From assembly GCA_902806085.1 (NCBI GenBank), contig CADCVH010000079.1, positions 62,001-126,000 on the forward strand: a stretch of 64,000 nt of DNA. The letters run 5' to 3'. Origin of the DNA: an uncultured Rubrobacteraceae bacterium (lineage in GTDB: Bacteria > Actinomycetota > Rubrobacteria > Rubrobacterales > Rubrobacteraceae). Within the stretch, counting starts at the first letter, position 1. Each line of letters starts with the position of its first letter. Under the pieces are notes generated by a model. The model was not told where the DNA came from, made no database searches, and worked only from the letters and a program-made list of their open reading frames with translations. Made by a program: the position numbers and the translations under genes. Positions 41,409 to 49,184 of the stretch are shown here, one piece after another.

Positions 41409-41560
41409 GCAAACGTTCGCACCTGGGCCACGAAGAGCCATGGATAAATCGGACCAATTTGCCCACCGCCTTTGGGCGACGCGACCGCATCCTTCGGCGC
41501 AGCGGGCCCCGCTGTCGTAGAATTGGGGTCGGAGGCGTCGGAGGAACACGAGGAGGCTGG

Positions 41561-41695
41561 ATGGCGACCGAGTACCTGCAGTTCGTCGGGGCGTTGGTGC
41601 TCTTTCTCGGGATACTGATCGGGTCCTACTGGTTCGTCTACGCGCCGAGCCGCGGCAAGGACGAGGAAGAGGACCAGCAGCGGGCCCAGAATTAG
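41561..41695 (+). CDS. Tiny single-span membrane protein
   Basis: A 44-residue protein with one hydrophobic helix (FVGALVLFLGILIGSYWFVY) and a charged tail rich in Asp and Glu. The ATG is six bases after GAGGAGG, which strongly supports translation. TAGAAT at 41518-41523 is a candidate -10. It lies 20 bases before the Rrf2 gene and may be co-transcribed with it. Function unknown; single-span peptides of this kind often modulate larger membrane proteins. Confidence 0.65.
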   Translation: MATEYLQFVGALVLFLGILIGSYWFVYAPSRGKDEEEDQQRAQN

Positions 41696-41715
41696 GGTGA
41701 GGGGCGTGGTGTAGC

Positions 41716-42180
41716 TTGCAGGTCTCGGCCAAGACCGACTACGCGCTCAGGGCCGCCGCCGAACTGGCGAAGGCCGCAGCGGAGGGCTCGGGGCCGCTCA
41801 AGGGGGAGAAGATCTCCGACGCCCAGGGCATCCCGAAGAAGTTCATGGAGAACATCCTCCACGACCTAAAACGCGCGGGCCTCGTCCGGACCCAGCGCGG
41901 CGCCTCAGGCGGCTACTGGCTCGCGCTGCCGCCGGATGAGATCTGGCTCGCGGGCATCATCCGCGCCGTCGAGGGCCCGCTGGCGAACGTCCGGGGCGAG
42001 TGGCCCGAGGCGGTCGAGTACACCGGCCCCGCGGAGCACCTCCAGGACGTCTGGATCGCCGTCCGCGCCAGCATGAGGACCGTCCTCGAATCCGTCACCC
42101 TGGCCGACCTCGTAAACGGCGAGCTCCCCGACCAGATCGTCCAACTCACCAGCGACCCCGAAGCGTGGGTGCACCACTAG
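41716..42180 (+). CDS. Rrf2-family transcriptional regulator without Fe-S cysteines
   Basis: A 154-residue Rrf2 protein. The winged helix is QVSAKTDYALRAAAELA, followed by GIPKKFMENILHDLKRAGLV and RGASGGYWLALP. No cysteine is visible in the whole protein, so it cannot bind an Fe-S cluster in the way IscR or NsrR do; it may sense another ligand, as CymR-type members do through partner proteins. TTG 41716 is used. Target genes are unknown. Confidence 0.9.
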   Translation: MQVSAKTDYALRAAAELAKAAAEGSGPLKGEKISDAQGIPKKFMENILHDLKRAGLVRTQRGASGGYWLALPPDEIWLAGIIRAVEGPLANVRGEWPEAVEYTGPAEHLQDVWIAVRASMRTVLESVTLADLVNGELPDQIVQLTSDPEAWVHH

Positions 42181-42227
42181 CTGCATGATCCACTCGCTTA
42201 TCGGTGCCCGACCTGTTCCCGATCTAG

Positions 42228-42356
42228 TCACTTAGCGGCCTTGTCGAGCGCCCCGAAGAGGTCGCGGCGCTTGGGGACGGGTATCTCTAGCCCCTTTTCG
42301 GTTTTCTGGCTAGGCTCGTCCTCTCGGACGAGCGGCTTGTCGCGCTTGCCTGCCAT
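42228..42356 (-). CDS. Small basic hypothetical protein
   Basis: A 42-residue frame on the minus strand, with ATG 42356 three bases after GGGGGG. The peptide starts MAGKRDKPLVREDEPSQ and ends KRRDLFGALDKAAK. It is soluble and highly charged, resembling small DNA- or RNA-binding or antitoxin-like peptides in composition only. It sits between the Rrf2 gene and the atypical gene at 42378, and is too small for firm support. Confidence 0.45.
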   Translation of the reverse strand: MAGKRDKPLVREDEPSQKTEKGLEIPVPKRRDLFGALDKAAK

Positions 42357-42377
42357 AGTCCCCCCGTTCTACACCCC

Positions 42378-43217
42378 GTGATCTTCCACCACCAAAGGCG
42401 GCTCGAAAGGGCGCTCCTCCACCTGGACAGCCTTGAAGCCGAAGTTGGTTCCTGGGTTGAAGAAGGCCCGTACCGAACCTGGACCGAATCCGATATTGAT
42501 AGCAGCAAGAAGGTCTTTTGCGTCGAAGCGCTCGACACGCCGCCTCCCCACTTCAGCCTCATCATCGGAGATTGCCTCCACAACCTCCGATGCGCCCTCG
42601 ACAACCTCGTTCTTGAGCTTGCCATCGCCTGTAATGAGGGGCGACCGGTATCCAGCAAGATCGAGACGGCCTCCGGTTTTCCTATCCAGGTCCAGCAAGA
42701 CACGACGAAACTCGACGAGATGCTTGGGGGCATCGACCCATGTGCGAAGACAGTTATCGAGGAATTGCAGCCTCACACACGAGGAAATAGGCTCGCTAAG
42801 ACCGACCCCCTCTGGTGGCTTAACAAGCTTAACAACATGGACAAGCATCGGTTGCCCCACCTCGTCTTTTTCACGCCCCGGTTGCTTAGCTTCATTGCTC
42901 CCGGCGACTGCGACACCACCAACAACATCGAACTCATGGGGTGGGGTCCGGTTGAAGACCGCGCAGAAATCGCCCGCTATGCCGCCTTCGACGAAGCCGG
43001 CGCGGAAGTGGACGTGTATCTCGATGCCCAATTCAGCGTAAGCTTCGGCAAGCGACGGCCAGAAGGAGTCCCAGGGCTCGCCGTCCCGCAGATATTGCGC
43101 GACATCCACCGTCGCATCGACCGCAAAGTGTTGCCGCCGCTCAAAGACTTTCTCGCCCGACTTCGGGTTAGTCACCTAACCCACCTCCCATTCATAGTAC
43201 TGCCGTCGAGGGGATAA
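42378..43217 (+). CDS. Hypothetical protein with atypical base composition
   Basis: About 279 residues from GTG 42378; the frame remains open further upstream and no ribosome site is seen, so the start is uncertain. The sequence has lower GC and more varied codons than its neighbours. A recurrent actinobacterial motif, IIGDCLHNLRCALDNLVLEL, lies near residue 65, and WWLNKLNNMDKHRLPHL near residue 150. The family occurs in several actinobacteria without known function. The base composition suggests acquisition by transfer. It precedes chrA by about 56 bases, but the chrA promoter lies between them. Confidence 0.68.
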   Translation: MIFHHQRRLERALLHLDSLEAEVGSWVEEGPYRTWTESDIDSSKKVFCVEALDTPPPHFSLIIGDCLHNLRCALDNLVLELAIACNEGRPVSSKIETASGFPIQVQQDTTKLDEMLGGIDPCAKTVIEELQPHTRGNRLAKTDPLWWLNKLNNMDKHRLPHLVFFTPRLLSFIAPGDCDTTNNIELMGWGPVEDRAEIARYAAFDEAGAEVDVYLDAQFSVSFGKRRPEGVPGLAVPQILRDIHRRIDRKVLPPLKDFLARLRVSHLTHLPFIVLPSRG

Positions 43218-43222
43218 GTGCC

Positions 43223-43251
43223 TTGACTTTTAGGGTAACCGTGGTTACGCT
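43223..43251 (+). promoter_or_regulatory. chrA promoter with a palindromic operator in the spacer
   Basis: TTGACT (43223-43228), 17 bases, TACGCT (43246-43251). The dyad GTAACC-GT-GGTTAC (43235-43248) fills the spacer and touches the -10, so a bound repressor would block polymerase. This explains why the in-frame TTG at 43223 is not the true start of chrA. Confidence 0.7.
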
Positions 43252-43273
43252 GTGCCCGTTCTTCACTAAACAA

Positions 43274-44611
43274 ATGGAGATTCAAGTGACGGATGGGACG
43301 GCGGAGGACGGGGTGGGGACCAAGCCGGTCGGTTTCTGGGAGGCCTTCCGGTTCTGGGTAAAGCTCGGGTTCATCAACTTCGGGGGGCCTGCGGGCCAGA
43401 TCGCGATCATGCACCGCGAGCTGGTGGACGAGAAGCGGTGGGTGTCGGAGGGGCAGTACCTCAGGACGCTCAACTTCTGCATGCTCCTCCCCGGCCCTGA
43501 AGCCCAGCAGGTGGCGACATACATAGGGTGGAGGCTGCACGGGACTTTGGGCGGCATCGTGGCGGGTTCGTTCTTCGTCATCCCGTCCATCTTCGTTCTG
43601 TTGCTGCTCTCGTGGCTCGCGGTGGCCCACTCGGACGTGCCGGCTGTCAGGGGCCTCCTCTACGGCGTGCAGCCGGTCGTCATAGCCATCGTGGTCGAGG
43701 CCGTCATGCGCATAGGCAAGCGGGCCCTCGGGCACGCCGCGCTGTGGGCCTTCGCGGTGGCAGCCTTCGTCGCGCTGTACTTTCTCTCCGTTCCGTTTCC
43801 CCTGGTCGTCGTGGCCGCGGCCTTAGGCGGGGTGGTGCTGCAACGCTTCGTGCCCCAGGCGTTCCGGGGCGGGGGGCACGGTGCGGCGGAGGAGGAGTCG
43901 GCCGTGGACCGGGCCGGCCCCGCCGCGCGGCCATCGGCGCTGCGCAACATGAGGCTGGTGGGCATCTTCGTCGTGCTGTGGGCGGTGCCGGTTGGGGCGT
44001 TATGGGCCTGGCGCGGGGGGGATGACGTGCTCGTGCGGGAGGCCCTGTTCTTTACGGGGGCAGCTTTCGTGACATTTGGTGGGGCGTATGCGGTCCTGAG
44101 CTACATCTCCAACGTCGCCGTCAACGGCTACGGGTGGCTTACGGCGGACCAGATGGTGCAGGGACTCGGGCTCGCGGAGTCCACGCCGGGGCCGCTTATC
44201 ATGGTCACCCAGTACGTCGGGTTTCTGGGGGCGTGGAACAAGGCGCCGGAGGGTTTCGATCCCCTGCTCTACGGGACGCTCGGGGCGTTGCTCACGACCT
44301 ACGTCACGTTCCTGCCGTGCTTCCTGTTCATCTTCCTGCTCGCGCCCTACATCGAGCTGCTGGCGGGCAACCGGAGGATACGGGCCGCCCTTACGGGGGT
44401 GACGGCGGCGGTGGTCGGCGTGATCGCCAACCTGGCGGTCTTTTTCGCCGGCCGGGTGCTGTTCCCCGACGGGGTCTCCCTGCGCGGCCTGGACGTCTTC
44501 GCCCTGGTCGTCGCGGTGGCCTCGTTCGTGGTGCTGCAGAGGTTCAAGGTGCCGATCTACGTCATGGTGCCGGCCGGCGCGTTGTTGGGGATGGTGTGGA
44601 CGCTCCTGTAG
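43274..44611 (+). CDS. chrA: Chromate transporter, long-chain CHR family
   Basis: A 445-residue membrane protein of the two-domain CHR family that exports chromate by proton motive force in characterised members. The N-terminal domain has LGFINFGGPAGQIAIMHREL and MLLPGPEAQQVATYIGWR; the C-terminal domain repeats the pattern as FFTGAAFVTFGGAYAVLSYI and GLGLAESTPGPLIMVTQYVG. About ten to twelve helices are present. ATG 43274 is chosen because the upstream TTG lies in the promoter. It overlaps chrB-N by 16 bases. ChrB parts follow, as in known chr operons, which supports the chromate assignment over sulfate-type CHR paralogues. Confidence 0.9.
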   Translation: MEIQVTDGTAEDGVGTKPVGFWEAFRFWVKLGFINFGGPAGQIAIMHRELVDEKRWVSEGQYLRTLNFCMLLPGPEAQQVATYIGWRLHGTLGGIVAGSFFVIPSIFVLLLLSWLAVAHSDVPAVRGLLYGVQPVVIAIVVEAVMRIGKRALGHAALWAFAVAAFVALYFLSVPFPLVVVAAALGGVVLQRFVPQAFRGGGHGAAEEESAVDRAGPAARPSALRNMRLVGIFVVLWAVPVGALWAWRGGDDVLVREALFFTGAAFVTFGGAYAVLSYISNVAVNGYGWLTADQMVQGLGLAESTPGPLIMVTQYVGFLGAWNKAPEGFDPLLYGTLGALLTTYVTFLPCFLFIFLLAPYIELLAGNRRIRAALTGVTAAVVGVIANLAVFFAGRVLFPDGVSLRGLDVFALVVAVASFVVLQRFKVPIYVMVPAGALLGMVWTLL

Positions 44612-45126
44612 AGGGCGAGGGGGGAGGGCCGCGCTGGCTCATCCTGATCTACCACCTCCCCCGCGAGCCTTCCCGCCACAGGGTCGCCGTGTGGCGCAAG
44701 CTCAAAGCCCTCGGCGCCCTCTACTTGCAGGACGGGGTCGCGGCGCTGCCGGAGGACGCCTTTACGCGTGAGCAACTGGAGTGGCTCCAGCTCCGCGTCA
44801 GGGAGGCCGGCGGCGAGGCGACGCTGTGGGAGGCGCTCCCGAATACCGTCGCGGAGGGCGGGGCGCTCGTCGAGGAGTTCCGCGCCTCCCGCGAGGCGGC
44901 GTACCGCGGGCTCATGGAGGCGGCGGAGAGGCTGCGGCGGAGGGCGGCGCTCGGGGCTCCCGGCGCCCCTTTGCTGGAAGAGCTCGCGAAGGTCGAGCGC
45001 CTCTTCAGGGCCGAGCGCCGCCGCGACTACTTCCGCTCACCCCTGCGGAAGGAGGCCTGGGAGTCCATCCGGGCCACCCGGCAGGCCTTGAGAGAGGACC
45101 CGGGGGCGCGGGAGGGCGTGGGGTAG
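44596..45126 (+). CDS. ChrB N-terminal domain protein (split chrB, part 1)
   Basis: A 176-residue soluble protein. It matches the N-terminal part of ChrB: WLILIYHLPREPSRHRVAVW, then LKALGALYLQDGVAALPED, and the charged helical end. In Ralstonia and Ochrobactrum ChrB is one protein of about 320 residues that senses chromate and represses chrA. Here a TAG stop separates the two halves, with the second starting at the last base of that stop. GTG 44596 overlaps the end of chrA. If the domains still pair, they could form a two-part regulator of the GTAACC dyad upstream of chrA. Confidence 0.87.
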   Translation: MDAPVEGEGGGPRWLILIYHLPREPSRHRVAVWRKLKALGALYLQDGVAALPEDAFTREQLEWLQLRVREAGGEATLWEALPNTVAEGGALVEEFRASREAAYRGLMEAAERLRRRAALGAPGAPLLEELAKVERLFRAERRRDYFRSPLRKEAWESIRATRQALREDPGAREGVG

Positions 45127-45542
45127 TGCTCTGGGCCACGCGCAGGGGTTGCCACGTAGACCGGACGGCGTGCGTGTGGCTGATCCGGCGCCACCTGGAC
45201 GCCGCGGCGGAGTTCCTCTTCTTCCGCGACCCCTCGGAGGCGCCAGACGGGGCTGAGCTGTTCGACGTGGTCGGGGCCAGGCTCTCCCACCGCGGCGAGG
45301 ACTGTTCCTTCGAGACCTTTCTGCGGGAGTACGCCCTGGATGACCCGGTGCTGCGCGAGATCTCCGAAATCGTCCACGACGCCGACCTGATGGACGAGAA
45401 GTACGGCCGCCCCGAATCCGAGGGCCTCGACGCCATCGTGCGCGGCATGCAGATCGCCCTCCCCGACGACGAAACCCTCACCCGGCACACCGACGTCCTC
45501 TACGACGGCCTCTACGCCTACCTGCGGCGGGAGGTCTCCTAG
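45126..45542 (+). CDS. ChrB C-terminal domain protein (split chrB, part 2)
   Basis: A 138-residue protein equal to the C-terminal domain of ChrB: WATRRGCHVDRTACVWLIRR, FFRDPSEAPDGAELFDVVGA, and HRGEDCSFETFL, with conserved Cys and His residues thought to be the oxyanion- or metal-sensing part. GTG 45126 shares one base with the stop codon of the N-terminal half and has GGAGGG upstream, so both are translated from one message. A sequencing error joining the halves is unlikely because each half has its own start and site, but it cannot be excluded. Confidence 0.88.
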   Translation: MLWATRRGCHVDRTACVWLIRRHLDAAAEFLFFRDPSEAPDGAELFDVVGARLSHRGEDCSFETFLREYALDDPVLREISEIVHDADLMDEKYGRPESEGLDAIVRGMQIALPDDETLTRHTDVLYDGLYAYLRREVS

Positions 45543-45543
45543 G

Positions 45544-46254
45544 TTGAGGGAGAAGATCCGGGTCTCGGGGCTGCGGTACGCGGTGGGGGAGGGCGCCGAG
45601 ATCTTAAAGGGCGTAGATGCGGAGGTTCCCGGCGGGAGAATCACCGCCGTCGTCGGGCCCTCGGGGGCGGGCAAGAGCACCCTGCTCCGCGCCATCAACC
45701 GCCTCATAGAGCCGACCGGCGGCGAGGTCTACCTGGACGGGGAACCGACGAGCGCGTTGGACCCCCTGGAGCTACGCCGGCGGGTCGGCATGGTCTTCCA
45801 GCTCCCGGCGCTCTTCGGGGCCACGGTGGGGGACGCGGTGCTCTACGGGGCGCGGCTCGCCGGCCGGGACGCGGACGCCGGCCGACTGCTTGCGATGGTG
45901 GGCCTCGACCCCTCGCTGGCCGGCCGGCACCCCGACGCCCTCTCCGTGGGGCAGCAGCAGCGCGTCTCGATGGCACGGGCCTTGGCGCTCGAGCCCGAGG
46001 CGCTCCTTCTGGACGAGCCGACCAGCGCCCTCGACGAGGGGGCCCGGGATGTGGTCGAGGCCCTGATCCTGGACCTCAACGGGAGGCTGGGGCTCACCAT
46101 AATCCTCGTCAGCCACGCCCTCGACCAAGTGGGGCGCGTGGCTGACCGGGTCGTGGTGCTCGCGGCGGGGCGCAGCGAGGGCGGGTGGGGTAGGGAGGAG
46201 TTCTTCTCCGGCGAGGGCGAGAGGGCGAGGCGCCTGATCTCCGGTAGGCCGTAG
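45544..46254 (+). CDS. ABC transporter ATP-binding protein (FetA/YbbL-like)
   Basis: A 236-residue ATPase. Walker A is GPSGAGKST, the Q-loop lies in MVFQLPALFG, the signature is LSVGQQQRVSMARAL, and Walker B is ALLLDEPTSAL, followed by the switch His in LVSHALDQ. It pairs with the FetB-like permease two bases downstream. In E. coli FetAB raises resistance to oxidative stress and lowers iron overload. TTG 45544 directly follows the chrB-C stop, so it belongs to the chr operon and links chromate and iron or another metal. Confidence 0.92.
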   Translation: MREKIRVSGLRYAVGEGAEILKGVDAEVPGGRITAVVGPSGAGKSTLLRAINRLIEPTGGEVYLDGEPTSALDPLELRRRVGMVFQLPALFGATVGDAVLYGARLAGRDADAGRLLAMVGLDPSLAGRHPDALSVGQQQRVSMARALALEPEALLLDEPTSALDEGARDVVEALILDLNGRLGLTIILVSHALDQVGRVADRVVVLAAGRSEGGWGREEFFSGEGERARRLISGRP

Positions 46255-46256
46255 CC

Positions 46257-47057
46257 TTGGGGAATACCGAGACGATCTTCTCGGCCCTGCTCACGCTCGG
46301 CCTCGTGGCCGTGGCCGTCGCCCTGAGCCTCTACGAGGGATTGGACCTGGAGAGGGATATCGGCGTGGCCGTGGTCCGGTCGTTCGCGCAGCTCGCCGCG
46401 ATGGGGTACGCCATCGACTACGTCTTCGGGCTGGAGAGCCTCGCCGCGGTCGCGCTGCTCCTTACGGGGATGGTCCTCTTCGCCGGGTGGACCTCGGCCC
46501 GGCGCGCACAGGGCGTCCCCCGGGCCTTCGCGGTGGCGGCCGGGGCCATCGGGGTCGCGGCCGTGGCCACCCTGGGGCTGCTGCTCCTGCTGCGGGTGGT
46601 GCCGCCCACGGCCCGCTACCTCATCCCGCTCGGGGGGATGGTCATAGGGAACGCCATGAACACGGCCAGCCTGACGCTTACCAGGATCCGGGACGACCTC
46701 GCGCAGGGACGGCCGGCGGTGGAGGCGGCCCTGGCGCTCGGGGCCACGAGCCGCCAGGCCGTCGCCCCGGTCCTGAAGACCGCGCTCCAGCGCGCCATGA
46801 TCCCGCTCATAGACTCGACGAAGACGGCCGGCATCGTCTTCCTGCCGGGCGCGATGGTCGGCATGATCATCGCCGGCGCCGACCCGCTGGAGGCCGCCCG
46901 CCTGCAGATAGTCGTCCTTTACATGCTGCTCGGCAGCGTCTCCGTGTCCGCCATACTCGCCGGCCTACTCTCCTACCGCTTCTTTTTTACCAAGCGGCAC
47001 CAGCTCCGGGCCGCGAGGCCCGCCGCCGGGCAGCGGGGCGACCCGCCGGCGGGCTGA
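46257..47057 (+). CDS. FetB-like ABC permease (UPF0014)
   Basis: A 266-residue membrane protein with about seven helices. Family features are ALSLYEGLDLERDIGVAVVR near residue 22 and the highly conserved IPLGGMVIGNAMNTASLTLT near residue 125, with ALALGATSRQAVAPVLKTAL afterwards. With the ATPase upstream it forms an exporter, probably for iron. TTG 46257 follows the ATPase stop by two bases. It is the last gene of the five-gene metal operon, and converges on a universal stress protein gene. Confidence 0.92.
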   Translation: MGNTETIFSALLTLGLVAVAVALSLYEGLDLERDIGVAVVRSFAQLAAMGYAIDYVFGLESLAAVALLLTGMVLFAGWTSARRAQGVPRAFAVAAGAIGVAAVATLGLLLLLRVVPPTARYLIPLGGMVIGNAMNTASLTLTRIRDDLAQGRPAVEAALALGATSRQAVAPVLKTALQRAMIPLIDSTKTAGIVFLPGAMVGMIIAGADPLEAARLQIVVLYMLLGSVSVSAILAGLLSYRFFFTKRHQLRAARPAAGQRGDPPAG

Positions 47058-47110
47058 ACCCGCCGTGGGCGTCCGGCGATCGGCCGTGCTCGGTGGTCGC
47101 GCAGACGGTT

Positions 47111-47572
47111 CTAGAAAGGACGGCTGGCGCCGTGGGTTGGGCGCACGACCAGGACCGGGCAGTGGGCGTGGCGGACGACGGAGTCGGCGACGTTGCCCAT
47201 CAGGGCTCGCTTCATCCCCCCGAACCCGCGGCTGCCTATGACTATCATGCCGGCGCCGATATCTTCGGCCAGGTGGACGATGGCCTCGTCCCGGCGTTCG
47301 TCCATCTTCAGGTGGGCGAGCGCGACGCTGCCGCCCGCCGCCTCGATCTTCCTGACCTGCTCGTCCAGTACCTGCTGGGCCTCCTGTTTGAGCTCGTCGT
47401 ACTCCACCTCGACGTACGTCTCGTAGACGGCGGTTGGAAACGTGCGCCCGACCGCGACGACGTGGAGCCGCGAGCCCGTGCTCTGCGCGAGGTCGCACGC
47501 CACGTTGGCCGCCAGGTCCGCGTGCTCGGAGCCGTCGGTGGCGAGCAGGATGTGCGTGGGAAAGATGCTCAA
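47111..47572 (-). CDS. Universal stress protein (UspA family, ATP-binding type)
   Basis: A 153-residue single Usp domain. The N-terminal strand is HILLATDGSEHADLAANVAC, and the nucleotide motif G-2x-G-9x-G appears as GSRGFGGMKRALMGNVADSV. This is the ATP-binding MJ0577-like type. Its role in stress survival is not well defined biochemically. ATG/TTG start at 47572 is 27 bases after the SDR gene stop, so the two could be co-transcribed on the minus strand. Confidence 0.93.
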   Translation of the reverse strand: MSIFPTHILLATDGSEHADLAANVACDLAQSTGSRLHVVAVGRTFPTAVYETYVEVEYDELKQEAQQVLDEQVRKIEAAGGSVALAHLKMDERRDEAIVHLAEDIGAGMIVIGSRGFGGMKRALMGNVADSVVRHAHCPVLVVRPTHGASRPF

Positions 47573-47599
47573 GCCGTCCTCCTTTGGTAACCCGGGTTT

Positions 47600-48343
47600 C
47601 TACACCGGCTCGTCGCGGGGCTCGACGAGTATCTCGTTGACCGATACGTGGTCTGGACGCTTCAGGGCATAGACGACGGACGAGGCGACGTCCTCCGGGT
47701 CGAGGACCCTGGCCCCGGTCGGCTGGCCGTACTGCTCCAGCGCCTCCCCGTCGTCGCTCAGGGCGCGTAGCCCGGTGGCGACGTTGCCCGACTGGATGGT
47801 GGTCACCTTGACGCCGGTGCCCGCGGTCTCCAGCCGCAGACCCTGGGAGAGGGCCTCGACAAAGAACTTCGTCGCCGAGTAGACGGCGAGGCCGGGAAAG
47901 ACCTTGCGGCCGGCGTCGGAGGAGACGGTGACTATGTGGCCGCGCCCGCGCCCCAGCATCCCCGGCAGCACCGCGCCGACGCAGTTCAGCGCGCCCTTGC
48001 AGTTGACCTCGACGGTCCGGTCCCACTCCTCTTCCCTGGCGTTCTTCATCAGCGTGTAGTACATGACCCCCGCGCAATTCACGAGCGCGTCCACGGGGCC
48101 GAGCTCGCCGCCCGCCCGCTCCACCAACGCCTTGACCTCCCCACGGTCCGTCACGTCGGTGGGTTGGACCAGGCTCTCCGCCCCGGCTTCGAGCCCGGAC
48201 TGGACCCCAAGCAGCGCCTCTTCGCGCCGGGCGGCGAGCGCCACCTTCGCGCCCTCACCAGAGAGCATCTTCGCCGTGGCGGCCCCGATGCCGCTAGACG
48301 CGCCCGTCACCACGACGACCCGACCCCGCAAGGCCCCGCTCAC
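47600..48343 (-). CDS. Short-chain dehydrogenase/reductase (YdfG/SadH-like)
   Basis: A 247-residue classical SDR. Cofactor motif VVVTGASSGIGAATAKMLSG, NCAG at ALVNCAGVMYYTLM, and the catalytic set VSSDAGRK with YSATKFFVEAL. The closest general type is the serine/3-hydroxy acid dehydrogenase group, but substrate is unknown. GTG 48343 is used. It follows cysC on the same strand with 60 bases between them, which contain a dispersed repeat. Functional connection to sulfate activation is uncertain. Confidence 0.92.
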   Translation of the reverse strand: MSGALRGRVVVVTGASSGIGAATAKMLSGEGAKVALAARREEALLGVQSGLEAGAESLVQPTDVTDRGEVKALVERAGGELGPVDALVNCAGVMYYTLMKNAREEEWDRTVEVNCKGALNCVGAVLPGMLGRGRGHIVTVSSDAGRKVFPGLAVYSATKFFVEALSQGLRLETAGTGVKVTTIQSGNVATGLRALSDDGEALEQYGQPTGARVLDPEDVASSVVYALKRPDHVSVNEILVEPRDEPV

Positions 48344-48380
48344 GCAGGGCTACCCACCGCGAAACCGCCCCCGCCAGAAA

Positions 48381-48404
48381 GCCGAAATCCGATACCCGAA
48401 GCCT
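48381..48404. repeat. Dispersed 24-bp repeat, copy 1
   Basis: The sequence GATACCCGAAGCCT at 48391-48404 is exactly repeated at 62563-62576, and the flanking ten bases are also alike (20 of 24 match). Both copies lie next to gene ends or starts in noncoding DNA. Confidence 0.6.
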
Positions 48405-48991
48405 TACCTGTTGCTCCAGTTGTACTCGGTGTCGGGGGAGGGCGTCCAGAGGTAGCCGAAGAACTCCAGCTTCTCTATGACCTTGCGGGCGCTCTCCTCG
48501 GGGGACTCCTCGTCCGTCTTGAGGACGAGGTCTGGGGCGTTGGGGGGTTCGTAGGGGTCCGAGACGCCGGTGAACTGCTGGATCTCCCCGGCCATCGCCT
48601 TCTTGTAGAGGCCCTTCACGTCGCGCTCGGCGCAGACCTCAAGGGGCGCGTCCACGAAGACCTCGACGAAGTCCACGATCCTGCGCCTTACCTGGTCGCG
48701 GGCCTCCTTGTAGGGGGAGATGGCGGAGACGATCACGCCGACCCCCGCCCGCGTCAGAAGGTTCGCCACGAACCCGATCCGGAGCACGTTTATGTTCCTG
48801 TCCTCGCGCGAGAACGTGAGGCCCTTGGAGAGGTTCGTCCTGACTATGTCCCCGTCCAGCACCTCCACGGGCCGCCCGCGCTCCCTGAGCTCGCGCTCCA
48901 CGATCTCCGCGATGGTCGTCTTGCCGGCCCCGGACAACCCCGTGAACCACAGAGTGAACCCTCGTTGGTCTTCTGCACCGTTTCTCTGCAT
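48404..48991 (-). CDS. cysC: Adenylyl-sulfate (APS) kinase
   Basis: A 195-residue kinase that phosphorylates APS to PAPS. The P-loop is [12 protein letters not shown], followed by [20 protein letters not shown] and the helix [17 protein letters not shown]; the lid segment is [20 protein letters not shown]. Length is standard. PAPS is the donor for the sulfotransferases in this window and for assimilation. A promoter-like TTGTCT-17-TTAAGC is found 95 bases upstream on the minus strand, overlapping the GTAG[A/G]CAA motif pair. A sulfatase gene lies upstream on the same strand. Confidence 0.96.
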   Translation of the reverse strand: MQRNGAEDQRGFTLWFTGLSGAGKTTIAEIVERELRERGRPVEVLDGDIVRTNLSKGLTFSREDRNINVLRIGFVANLLTRAGVGVIVSAISPYKEARDQVRRRIVDFVEVFVDAPLEVCAERDVKGLYKKAMAGEIQQFTGVSDPYEPPNAPDLVLKTDEESPEESARKVIEKLEFFGYLWTPSPDTEYNWSNR

Positions 48992-49086
48992 CTCTGCTCC
49001 TCTCCGTGGATCAGCCGTCTGCCTCTGCCCCCAGTCTACACGCGCGGGACCGCCTCCTCCGACGCCACGCGAGACCGGGAACCTTC

Positions 49087-49115
49087 GCTTAATTGCCTAC
49101 TCAATTTGTAGACAA
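49087..49115 (-). promoter_or_regulatory. cysC upstream promoter/operator with GTAG[A/G]CAA inverted pair
   Basis: On the minus strand TTGTCTAC (49115-49108) and GTAGGCAA (49100-49093) are inverted around seven bases with one mismatch. TTGTCT would be -35 and TTAAGC (49092-49087) -10 with a 17-base spacer. The same half-sites recur at 51464, 51486, 51548 and 56228. No gene is seen in the rest of 48992-49184. Confidence 0.55.
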
Positions 49116-49184
49116 TTCGCGCAACTCTACCCAGTGTCCCGGTCGTCGTCAAGCCCGCCCGGTTCGGGAGGCGGATGGCAGGCG

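Noticed and set aside
43223-43273. Upstream TTG start for chrA
   Set aside because: This codon is the -35 hexamer of a well-formed promoter and the extra residues are absent from the family.
45124-45126. Treating chrB as one gene with a stop-codon error
   Set aside because: The second half has its own GTG and ribosome site and normal codon use, so two genes are the simpler reading, although reads should be checked.
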